Assembly (NCBI GenBank): GCA_964398215.1
Contig: CAYNNP010000325.1
Location: forward strand, 1 to 6,043
Direction: 5' to 3'
Source of the DNA: CAYNNP01 sp964398215
GTDB lineage: Bacteria; Planctomycetota; Planctomycetia; Pirellulales; Pirellulaceae
Length of the DNA stretch: 6,043 nt
The notes beneath the pieces were generated by a model, which ran no database searches, was not told the DNA's origin, and saw only the letters and a program-made list of their open reading frames with translations. The translations under genes were made by a program, and so were the position numbers. Below are positions 1-6,043 of the stretch, piece by piece; the stretch's first letter is position 1; each line of letters opens with the position of its first letter.

Positions 1-82
1 CGACACAATTTTCATTGGTTAAACCACAGGAATGTTATCGTGGTGCGCCGAAAGTCTTGACGACTTGTTGATTATTTGCGTG

Positions 83-185
83 GCATATTTTTGTGAGCCG
101 TTGGCGCTAGCCACGGGCCTCGAAGAGTTGCGTTATCACCACAAGGCCCGCGGCTAGCGCCGTCGGCTCAGTAAATCAAAAACCC
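83..185. repeat. Interspersed inverted-repeat element, copy 1 (degenerate left arm)
   Basis: A left arm of 27 nt (94-120, beginning TGAGCCG and ending GGGCCT) and a right arm of 27 nt (144-170, beginning AGGCCCG and ending GGCTCA) surround a 23-nt loop (121-143). The arms pair at 24 of 27 positions; the mismatches are at 101, 102 and 113, all in the left arm, and one would be a G-U wobble in RNA. Similarity to copy 2 continues into both flanks, giving a 103-bp unit at a constant offset of 3247 with about 10 substitutions and no indel. The element starts 47 bp past the stop codon of the DUF1598 gene, so that gene's read-through transcript would fold here. It is not followed by a U-run on either strand, so it does not look like a classical intrinsic terminator. 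A REP- or MITE-like element is the best description; no transposase is nearby. Confidence 0.9.
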
Positions 186-217
186 TTCGCGTTTTACCAG
201 GCTAAAGCCCAGCAAAC

Positions 218-1603
218 TCAATCCCACCACCAAGCTTCGATCGCAACTGGCAACTTGCGGGGCGCCAAGACTTTAAAGCCTGGATCAATTTCGACTCGTT
301 CCAAAGCCCGCAGGGGCTCGATCGAAACGCCACCGCCAGCTGGCGTGAACATTCGGCGTTTCTTCCAAAATGCGTTCACTACGACCGGTGCCGATTCAGG
401 ATTGTTCATCGTTTCTGTTGGCAAAACCGATTCGTCACACAAAATACTGGCGTCCCATTTCGCGAGCCGGTACCAATCGTTCTTTTGTAGGAATGCCGCG
501 ATGATCAACCAATCGGTTAGCTGCCGAAGCTGGCCATAGACGGGTGCGGCTTTCGCAATTTCGTCATAACGGTTCGTAAAACTGGTTGCATAGGCGCGTG
601 TTGCGCGAGTTGGCTTTCTGCCGCTATCGATGATCACACCGGCGGCATTGACTTCTTTGTTTTCCGTTTGAAGCTGCACGCCCTGACCGACAATTTTTAC
701 CGCCAAGTGATCAGGCGAGGCCATGATGCCTTTGTAGTTTGGAGTGAACCACCATCGTTGCAGTCCATCGCTGGCAGAACTGAGCGCCGAAGCAAAGGTG
801 GTCATTCGGATTGGCGGTTGTTCGACTCCTACCGCGATGCGCTTCATCCGATAATCGGCTTCGATCATGACACGGGCAAAGTTCGTCTTTGCACTGATGC
901 CAAAGACCTGAACCGTCGCAGATCCCAAGCTGTCACGAACACCATTGGCAACCCACCGGGCAACCTCAGCTTGCTCGTGATCCGCTACCGACCGGGGAAT
1001 TTTACGCTGAAAGGCTTGAAGTTTTGCTAAGCCTTCGCGCTGTGGACTGATGGTGCAGCCAACAAAAGCTTTTGCTGCAAACTTTGGACGAAACGCGCGT
1101 ATTGCGACCGCCAAATCCTCCAATCGCAGTATCGGACGGCCAGAAACCAGACCAATCGGGTTGCCAGCGAAATCACGGATCCATGGTTCAGCAGGACCCA
1201 CCAACACAATGTCATTGTCATCGGGATAACAAAATGCAGATGTGATGCGTGTCAAACCAGCCAGTGAAAGAATCGATTCGTCGGGCATGACACCTGCTTC
1301 AGCACACCGATTCAATGCTGCTTCTAGTCGCACCAAAGAAATTTTTCGTTGCTTGACTGCTTTCGTTAGATTGCCGGTCAAATCGCGTTTGGCTGCCGCA
1401 AACCGTTCTCGTAAAAGTTCCCCATCAGGGTCGGAGAATGTCTTTAGATTCAACACACCGTTGGCATCAAATGAAACACCAAACGTTGGCAGTTGAACGG
1501 TCGTCCCAATCGGATTCCCAAAAGGATTCGCGGCGCCGTTGCCTTGCCCGTAAGCAGCGATCGCCGCCAAGAAACAAGGAATCGCAACAAGAATTCGATT
1601 CAT
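218..1603 (-). CDS. Secreted DUF1598-type protein, function unknown
   Basis: A 461-residue protein that starts with a clear Sec signal peptide: a short basic start (MNR), a hydrophobic core at residues 4-17, and a likely cleavage near residues 19-21 (AYGQG). The mature protein is therefore expected outside the cytoplasmic membrane. I recognise the stretch at about residues 218-265, with the ADYRMKRIAVGVE core, as resembling DUF1598, a family known mainly from planctomycetes; this is recall, not a search. Other regions look globular, with aromatic-rich segments (RWWF near 283-286, EAWWW near the C-terminus). Four cysteines are present in the mature part (100, 125, 183, 389), but no catalytic motif, metal site or membrane anchor is visible. 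The ATG start is backed by an AGGTGA Shine-Dalgarno at 1610-1615, six bases upstream. The gene follows the transporter by 82 bp on the same strand, so co-transcription is possible. No function can be assigned. Confidence 0.9.
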   Translation of the reverse strand: MNRILVAIPCFLAAIAAYGQGNGAANPFGNPIGTTVQLPTFGVSFDANGVLNLKTFSDPDGELLRERFAAAKRDLTGNLTKAVKQRKISLVRLEAALNRCAEAGVMPDESILSLAGLTRITSAFCYPDDNDIVLVGPAEPWIRDFAGNPIGLVSGRPILRLEDLAVAIRAFRPKFAAKAFVGCTISPQREGLAKLQAFQRKIPRSVADHEQAEVARWVANGVRDSLGSATVQVFGISAKTNFARVMIEADYRMKRIAVGVEQPPIRMTTFASALSSASDGLQRWWFTPNYKGIMASPDHLAVKIVGQGVQLQTENKEVNAAGVIIDSGRKPTRATRAYATSFTNRYDEIAKAAPVYGQLRQLTDWLIIAAFLQKNDWYRLAKWDASILCDESVLPTETMNNPESAPVVVNAFWKKRRMFTPAGGGVSIEPLRALERVEIDPGFKVLAPRKLPVAIEAWWWD

Positions 1604-1609
1604 CTGAGT

Positions 1610-1615
1610 TCACCT
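1610..1615 (-). promoter_or_regulatory. Shine-Dalgarno site of the DUF1598 gene
   Basis: AGGTGA on the minus strand, six bases before the ATG at 1603. It fixes that start and is the best ribosome binding site in the window. The rest of the 82-bp gap (1616-1685) shows no convincing promoter or terminator. Confidence 0.7.
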
Positions 1616-1685
1616 ATTGTTTTGCACCGATGCCGTAAGCCTGTCTCCATTCTATCTGGCTTGAACCGATCCGTTGTCAGTTTTT

Positions 1686-3176
1686 TCAAGCAAACTGTAG
1701 CCAGCAGATCAACGTCACGATAACGACTCCGATCAGATTCAATGCAAGTCCTTCCCTCGCCATTTGGCGAATGGTGATTTTTTCGCTGCTAAACACGATC
1801 GCATTGGGTGGCGTTGCGACGGGTAGCATGAAAGCAAAGCTACAACTGATCGTTGCCGGCACCATCAATAGTCTTGGGTCAACACTGGCAGCAACCGCCG
1901 TTCCCGCCAAGATTGGCAGCAGTAAAGTTGCCGTCGCCGTGTTGCTAGTGACTTCCGTTAGAAACGTGACGGCCAAACAGATCAACAAGATCATTAACAA
2001 GACCGGTATCGCGCTCACGAAATCCAGAGACTCCCCGATCAATGTCGTCAGCCCCGACGACCGGAAGGCTTGCGCGATCGCGATTCCACCACCGTACAAA
2101 ATCAATACGCCCCACGGAATTTTGACAGCCGTATCCCAGGTCAGCAAAGCCTCGCCTTTGCCATTGGGGACGATGTGCATGACAACAACCGCCAGCAAAG
2201 CGACACTGGAATCATGCGCGCCGGTCAGGCCGGTCAATTCGCTCCATCCGCCAAACGGTTCACGCCGCGTAACCCAAAGCAGCGCTGTTACAGCAAAGAC
2301 AATCAGTGTTCGAATTTCTTCTGGTCGCCACTTACCAACTTTTGGCAGTTCCAATCCTTGCTGCTTCGACAATCCACGAGTCAGCCAAAACGCGGAAACG
2401 GGCAACATGATGACCAAGATCGGCAGTGCCCACTGCATCCAAGTCAAAAATGTTGGTTCGACACCACCGGCTTTGACATAGTTATCAAAGAACAACAAGT
2501 TTGGCGGCGTCCCAATCGGTGTTGCGATACCTCCAATGCTTGCCGCATAAGCGACACCCAGCAAGAGGCAAGTTTGCAAGCGTTTGTCGCCCGATTTTTC
2601 GATCACGGCGCTAACGATCGGCAGTAAAACCAGAGTGGTCGCTGCGTTGGATATCCACATACTAAGCACTGCCGATGTCGTCATGAAGCCAAGCACCAGT
2701 CGTCGACCACCGCTTTGCCCACCAAACAATGACACCATGTTCAACGCGATTCTGCGATGAGTACCGCTGCGTTCCATGGCCATCGATAACATGAACCCGC
2801 CCATCATCAGGAGTACCAGTTTGTCTCCGTAGGCTTTGGCGACCGTATCTAAATCCAACACACCAACCATTGGAAAAACCGCCAACGGAACGAGCGATGT
2901 CACAGCGATTGGAATGGGCTCGAATATCCACCAAACCGCACACAAGGCGACAACCGCGACTGTCCAAGCGATCTTGTTGCTCTGCGCGTTGCGCAGCTCG
3001 GCGGCCTCCTTTTCGTCAACGGATGCAGTTTCCACGGCCTCGCCTGCCACTGCATCATCCACATTGACGACGGCAGCATCCGTTTCGGCCTCGAAATCGG
3101 GAACAATCAACAGCTTCGCTGCGAATCCAGCCAAAACCGCGGCAAGCAGGCCGCTGACAAGTACCCATTGTTTCAT
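1686..3176 (-). CDS. DASS/SLC13-family sodium-coupled anion (dicarboxylate) symporter
   Basis: A 496-residue polytopic inner-membrane protein with about a dozen hydrophobic segments, predicted to import di/tricarboxylates or a related anion with Na+. The family pattern is clear: WWIFEPIPIAVTSLVPL near residues 82-98, GGIATPIGTPPN at 215-226, a second SNT motif in EVTSNTATATLLLPI (SNT at 411-413), and the sodium:sulfate symporter signature CSFAFMLPVATPPNAIV at 445-461. The two SNT motifs of this family form the substrate and Na+ sites; here the first reads SNA (176-178, in MWISNAATT). An unusual acidic, Ala/Val-rich linker (about residues 26-66) separates the first hydrophobic segment from the conserved core. 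No TrkA-C regulatory domains are present. The ATG at 3176 is preferred over the in-frame GTG at 3182 because GGGA (3185-3188) is eight bases from the ATG but only two from the GTG. Substrate (dicarboxylate, citrate, sulfate) cannot be settled from sequence. Confidence 0.95.
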   Translation of the reverse strand: MKQWVLVSGLLAAVLAGFAAKLLIVPDFEAETDAAVVNVDDAVAGEAVETASVDEKEAAELRNAQSNKIAWTVAVVALCAVWWIFEPIPIAVTSLVPLAVFPMVGVLDLDTVAKAYGDKLVLLMMGGFMLSMAMERSGTHRRIALNMVSLFGGQSGGRRLVLGFMTTSAVLSMWISNAATTLVLLPIVSAVIEKSGDKRLQTCLLLGVAYAASIGGIATPIGTPPNLLFFDNYVKAGGVEPTFLTWMQWALPILVIMLPVSAFWLTRGLSKQQGLELPKVGKWRPEEIRTLIVFAVTALLWVTRREPFGGWSELTGLTGAHDSSVALLAVVVMHIVPNGKGEALLTWDTAVKIPWGVLILYGGGIAIAQAFRSSGLTTLIGESLDFVSAIPVLLMILLICLAVTFLTEVTSNTATATLLLPILAGTAVAASVDPRLLMVPATISCSFAFMLPVATPPNAIVFSSEKITIRQMAREGLALNLIGVVIVTLICWLQFA

Positions 3177-3184
3177 GTTCACAT

Positions 3185-3188
3185 TCCC
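3185..3188 (-). promoter_or_regulatory. Probable Shine-Dalgarno site of the transporter gene
   Basis: GGGA on the minus strand, eight bases before the ATG at 3176 and two before the GTG at 3182. The spacing favours the ATG, shortening the protein by two residues relative to the longest frame. The motif is short, so this is modest evidence. Confidence 0.5.
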
Positions 3189-3329
3189 GAAGCTTGCTAT
3201 AAGTGAATGAGTGGAGAGTCTGGCACCGCCACGCCAAAAGGTTTTTGCGACACCGCTATTAAAGAACTATTCGAGTCTGAGACACCGCCGATTGTACCAA
3301 CACTATCAAACCTTAGCGAGACAAGGGAA

Positions 3330-3432
3330 GCATATTCTTGTGAGCCGACGGCGCTAGCCGCGGGCCTCGAAGAGTTACGTTATCCGCACAAGGCCCGCGG
3401 CTAGCGCCGTCGGCTCAGTAGATCAACAAACC
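3330..3432. repeat. Interspersed inverted-repeat element, copy 2 (perfect 27-bp arms)
   Basis: The arms at 3341-3367 and 3391-3417 are perfect reverse complements over 27 nt and enclose a 23-nt loop (3368-3390). The loop matches copy 1 at 20 of 23 positions, sharing CGAAGAGTT, CGTTAT and a CACA end, so the two copies have the same orientation. The right arm is identical in both copies. The left flank shares GCATATT and TTG, and the right flank GTA, ATCAA and AA. The element lies 58 bp past the stop codon of the hydrolase-propeller gene and upstream of the transporter, so it separates two likely transcription units. A very stable hairpin could stop or shield 3' ends, but no U-run follows it. 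The arms contain smaller palindromes (GCTAGC, CCGCGG), as is common in REP-like elements. Confidence 0.93.
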
Positions 3433-3475
3433 GTTGATGACTTCCGTTACCCATAAATCAAAACTAACCGAAGCA

Positions 3476-5875
3476 CTAATTTTGCGATTCAATTGCGATG
3501 ACTTCACGTATCGTGTGCGCGAAAATTTTACCGTCGGAATACGATAGACTGGCTCGGTTCCAAGACTCTGCGGTGGGGCCTAGATCGTTGATCGCAACGA
3601 TCGCCGTTTCATCTAGCTCTGGGTGATTCCAGCGCACGACGTAAACCGTTCCGCTCATGGTTGGCACAAACAGAAAGTCGCCGACAGCTGTTGGAATCGC
3701 GCTCGCGTGATGCCCCCAACCGTTTCCTTGGGATCGGTTGTCACCCATGACAACATGCCCTCGTGAGTTCTTCATGTCGTTTGGCGCGAATACCCACAAT
3801 TGAACTGGCAACGACTTGGGAGCTTTTCGCTGGGTTGCTCTTTGAGACGCGATCACGTCAGCAGCCATTCCAGCCTGCCGCCAAAGTAGATGGTCGTCCA
3901 TCGAGTTGCTGGTGCGTTTCAGCTGAACGGGCAACTGCAGATACTGAACTTTTCCCGAAACAGCATCGACACGGCCAAGCCAAGGCTCCGTGTAGCTTCG
4001 AAAATAATGGTAGCGACCAACCAAAAGATTCGATTGCTGAATGATTGCCCGCGTCTTTTTGCCGATCGCGATCGACCGCTTCACGGTTGATCTCGTATTC
4101 GTTGCCGGATCCATGATTCGAACCGGCGTATCCTTCACAATCGACACGCGCCGGTCGATCTTGCCAGTGGTCGCGTTGACCCACAAATGATCGCCAGCAT
4201 CAAATACCAAAATGTGATCGCCGTAATTACTGAGCGTCATCGTGCTCATGAATTTTGGCAACGCCAGTGTCCAGATCGTTTTCCCGTCCGTAGCATCAAC
4301 CATCGAAATCCCATCAGGCTTTTCGGGAGGTGAATGTCCACCGCCGCGTCCAACGACCAACACACGACGACCATCTGGCAGATCAAGTGGCAACGGAATG
4401 CAACCCATGTTGATGCCACACTTGGTCGCCCAAGCTTCTTTGCCCGTTTCGATATCGAGAGCTTGCAGTTGCGTCCATTTTTCTAGCGGCGCGTTTTTAT
4501 ACGCATGAGTAAAGTGGCCATGTTCATCCGGCATGTAGGCTTGCCTGATGAACACCACTCGATTGTCGATCAACAAGGGCTGTGTGCGTCCCACAGGCAT
4601 CACGGCTTTTTCCCAATGCTTGTTCCCATCCAGATCAAAACAAACAATTCTTCCCGATGCGTTAAAGAAACACACGTACTTGCCGTTGGTCACCGGCGAA
4701 GGCGAGGAGCTGTCACTAAAGCAACCCGATAGTCGGAGCGGATAATCGCCGCTAATTTTTCTTTGCCAAACAGTTTCTCCTGTGGCCGAGTCGCAACAAT
4801 AGGCCACGATGTTGCTGCCAAGACTGGCGTCGGAGTCAACCGATTCCATGGTCGTAAAAAAGATCCGATCGCCCGATGTAACGACGGTACTCTGGCCTGT
4901 TTCAGGAAGCGTTTTTCGCCACGCAATGTTCTGATCGCGAACCACACTCCACTGAGTCGGTGGTGTACCGGAAGTTGTGAACCGGCCGCTAGCTCCTGGG
5001 CCTTGATTCCAATCGCCCTTCAGCTGCCTGCGAAAGAACGCGGCGATCAGGCTGCGGTTCTCAAGCGAATTAAAAAGCTTGCCGCCGTGCCCGGCCCCCT
5101 TCACGATCGCGAGTTGCGAAGCCACTCCGCTGCGAACCAATCGAGCATGCAGATTCGTACTCTGCGAAATCGGAACGTTCGGGTCCTGATCGCCGTGCAT
5201 AATCAAGAACCCGGCATCGTCGGACGACACATTGTCGATCGCGCTCGCGTCCTTGGCCTTCAAGGGGACGTCGCGAACGGTGGCGCCCAGCAGTTTCGCG
5301 CCGTTGCTCTTTGCGACATCTTCTTTTGTACGGCCGTTGCCAACGTTGTTTGGCGGCATCGTCAGTAGCTCGCTTGGCCCGAACCAATCGCAAACAGCTT
5401 GCACCTGACTGGATACTGTTTCCTTGCCCGGATACTTTCGTGTTCCCATCAACGCCGCAAGGTGCCCACCTGCGGATGTCCCCCACGCGCCCACTCGTTC
5501 TGCGTCGATACCATACTGTTTGGCGTTTTTCCGCACCCAGCGCACCGCGCTGTAACAGTCGTCGATTTGCGCCGGCCAAGGCGCCACATCCGTCAGTCGG
5601 TAGTTGATCGATGCGACAGCAAAGCCTTCGTCAACGATCCAAGCCGCAATTTTCGCAGCGGATTTTTTGTCACCATTCTTCCATCCTCCGCCATGGACAA
5701 ACACGATGCATGGAACCGACTCGGCCTGTTCCGCCGGCAAATACAGGTCAAGTTGCAGCGAAACGCCATCCACGAAATGATATTGGATGTCTCGCTCAAC
5801 ACGGTGAGGCTGTTGCCCAAATGCATCGTGCCCGCAAAATAGCAGCACAGCAAAAAAAAGAGTGTATCGAATCAC
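3476..5875 (-). CDS. Secreted alpha/beta hydrolase (esterase type) fused to a PQQ-like beta-propeller
   Basis: A 799-residue, two-module exported protein. A signal peptide (MIRYTLFFAVLLFCGHDAFG, cleavage near 20/21) is followed by an esterase/lipase-type alpha/beta hydrolase at about residues 28-285. It has the oxyanion-hole motif HGGGW (61-65), the nucleophile elbow GTSAGG (Ser134), a probable acid Asp231 in HGDQDPNVP and a probable His263 in GAGHGG, so the triad looks complete. From about residue 289 a PQQ-like propeller begins (DWNQGPGASG, then QNIAWRKTLP), with blade-like repeats such as DSATGETVW, DIETGKEAW, DATDGKTIW, NATTGKIDR and DAVSGKVQY. It probably hydrolyses an ester (acyl or acetyl group) in the periplasm; the substrate is unknown. 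The propeller could bind a ligand or another protein; PQQ binding is not implied. No in-frame ATG exists near the start. The frame opens at TTG 5932 (818 residues), but GTG 5875 gives the most typical signal peptide. No Shine-Dalgarno supports any start. Confidence 0.92.
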   Translation of the reverse strand: MIRYTLFFAVLLFCGHDAFGQQPHRVERDIQYHFVDGVSLQLDLYLPAEQAESVPCIVFVHGGGWKNGDKKSAAKIAAWIVDEGFAVASINYRLTDVAPWPAQIDDCYSAVRWVRKNAKQYGIDAERVGAWGTSAGGHLAALMGTRKYPGKETVSSQVQAVCDWFGPSELLTMPPNNVGNGRTKEDVAKSNGAKLLGATVRDVPLKAKDASAIDNVSSDDAGFLIMHGDQDPNVPISQSTNLHARLVRSGVASQLAIVKGAGHGGKLFNSLENRSLIAAFFRRQLKGDWNQGPGASGRFTTSGTPPTQWSVVRDQNIAWRKTLPETGQSTVVTSGDRIFFTTMESVDSDASLGSNIVAYCCDSATGETVWQRKISGDYPLRLSGCFSDSSSPSPVTNGKYVCFFNASGRIVCFDLDGNKHWEKAVMPVGRTQPLLIDNRVVFIRQAYMPDEHGHFTHAYKNAPLEKWTQLQALDIETGKEAWATKCGINMGCIPLPLDLPDGRRVLVVGRGGGHSPPEKPDGISMVDATDGKTIWTLALPKFMSTMTLSNYGDHILVFDAGDHLWVNATTGKIDRRVSIVKDTPVRIMDPATNTRSTVKRSIAIGKKTRAIIQQSNLLVGRYHYFRSYTEPWLGRVDAVSGKVQYLQLPVQLKRTSNSMDDHLLWRQAGMAADVIASQRATQRKAPKSLPVQLWVFAPNDMKNSRGHVVMGDNRSQGNGWGHHASAIPTAVGDFLFVPTMSGTVYVVRWNHPELDETAIVAINDLGPTAESWNRASLSYSDGKIFAHTIREVIAIESQN

Positions 5876-5978
5876 TGAAATTTCGTTGATCACGGACAAA
5901 GTTACTTTGTTTCGACCAACATCGTACTTCAACAGCAGGCGGACTGCTTGACCGTTGGTTTTTGATTCTGGGTCATTT

Positions 5979-6004
5979 TGGTAACCCGACGCGTCGGGTT
6001 ACCA
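5979..6004. repeat. Perfect 26-bp spacerless palindrome
   Basis: Each half is TGGTAACCCGACG or its exact reverse complement, meeting at a central ACGCGT with no spacer. The symmetry stops at 5978/6005 (T against T). It lies 46 bp upstream of the earliest possible start (5932) of the hydrolase gene and 103 bp upstream of the preferred one (5875). It could be a dimeric regulator's operator, a terminator stem of whatever lies to the right, or a member of an interspersed repeat family. A T-rich TTTCTT follows on the plus strand, but no plus-strand gene is seen here. The role is undecided. Confidence 0.85.
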
Positions 6005-6043
6005 TTTCTTCAGGCATCTTAGTTGTAGGCCGGACCAAGGACG

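Noticed and set aside
52..66. Small hairpin AAGTC/GACTT with a 5-nt loop, and a nearby ACCAC/GTGGT pair at 23-44
   Set aside because: Five-base stems are expected by chance and neither is followed by a U-run.
1645..1683. Promoter-like pair CTGACA and TAGAAT on the minus strand ahead of the DUF1598 gene
   Set aside because: Each box is one base off the consensus, but the spacing is 20 bases, too long for a confident sigma-70 promoter, and planctomycete promoters are poorly defined.
1771..2481. Plus-strand open frame of 236 codons antisense to the transporter
   Set aside because: It mirrors a well-conserved membrane-protein gene, shows no recognisable domain of its own, and has the low-complexity Ser/Thr/Ala/Pro composition typical of an antisense shadow.
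83..3432. The two hairpin units as a CRISPR array or attachment sites
   Set aside because: There are only two copies, about 3.2 kb apart, with no spacers, cas genes or integrase, and the units are long inverted repeats.
3330..3432. Copy 2 as a classical rho-independent terminator
   Set aside because: The stem is strong, but neither strand has a U-run after it, and the 23-nt loop is long for an intrinsic terminator.
4763..5368. Plus-strand open frame of 201 codons antisense to the hydrolase-propeller gene
   Set aside because: It lies fully inside a gene with intact catalytic motifs on the other strand and encodes nothing recognisable.
5834..5836. Cysteine at residue 14 of the hydrolase signal peptide as a lipoprotein site
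   Set aside because: The residues before it (LLF) do not fit a lipobox, which needs a small residue just before the Cys; a normal Sec cleavage near residue 20 fits better.

Overview
The window most likely comes from a planctomycete of the Rhodopirellula/Blastopirellula group. Three things point there. One gene looks like the planctomycete-restricted DUF1598 family. Another joins an esterase-type alpha/beta hydrolase to a PQQ-like beta-propeller, a module planctomycetes use heavily. The spaces between genes hold long, GC-rich, hairpin-forming interspersed repeats of a kind I associate with these genomes. Genus-level placement is inference; no rRNA or other marker gene is present.

All three protein genes lie on the minus strand. 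In transcription order (right to left) they are: (1) a secreted alpha/beta hydrolase fused to a PQQ-like propeller (3476-5875, with the frame open to 5932); (2) a DASS/SLC13-type sodium-coupled anion transporter (1686-3176); (3) a secreted DUF1598-type protein of unknown function (218-1603). The transporter and the DUF1598 gene are 82 bp apart and could share a transcript. The hydrolase is set apart from the transporter by about 290 bp that contains a strong inverted repeat, so it is probably a separate unit.

The non-coding DNA is structured. A 103-bp unit with 27-nt inverted arms around a 23-nt loop occurs twice in the same orientation (83-185 and 3330-3432). The copies are about 90% identical with no indels, and each lies a few tens of bases past a minus-strand stop codon. 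A perfect 26-bp spacerless palindrome (5979-6004) lies upstream of the hydrolase gene. No stretch over 300 bases lacks a gene. The gaps are 1-217 (repeat copy 1; nothing else supported), 1604-1685 (an SD for the DUF1598 gene; nothing else), 3177-3475 (transporter SD and repeat copy 2) and 5933-6043 (palindrome plus a possible repeat start cut by the window edge). No tRNA, rRNA, CRISPR array, transposase or phage gene is visible.

Functionally, the hydrolase is predicted to be exported and to split an ester in an extracytoplasmic substrate, and the transporter would import di/tricarboxylates or a similar anion. A shared pathway is possible but nothing in the sequence shows it. I see no defence system, biosynthetic cluster or other new multi-gene system. 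The most unusual items are the hydrolase-propeller fusion, the paired repeat and the palindrome.
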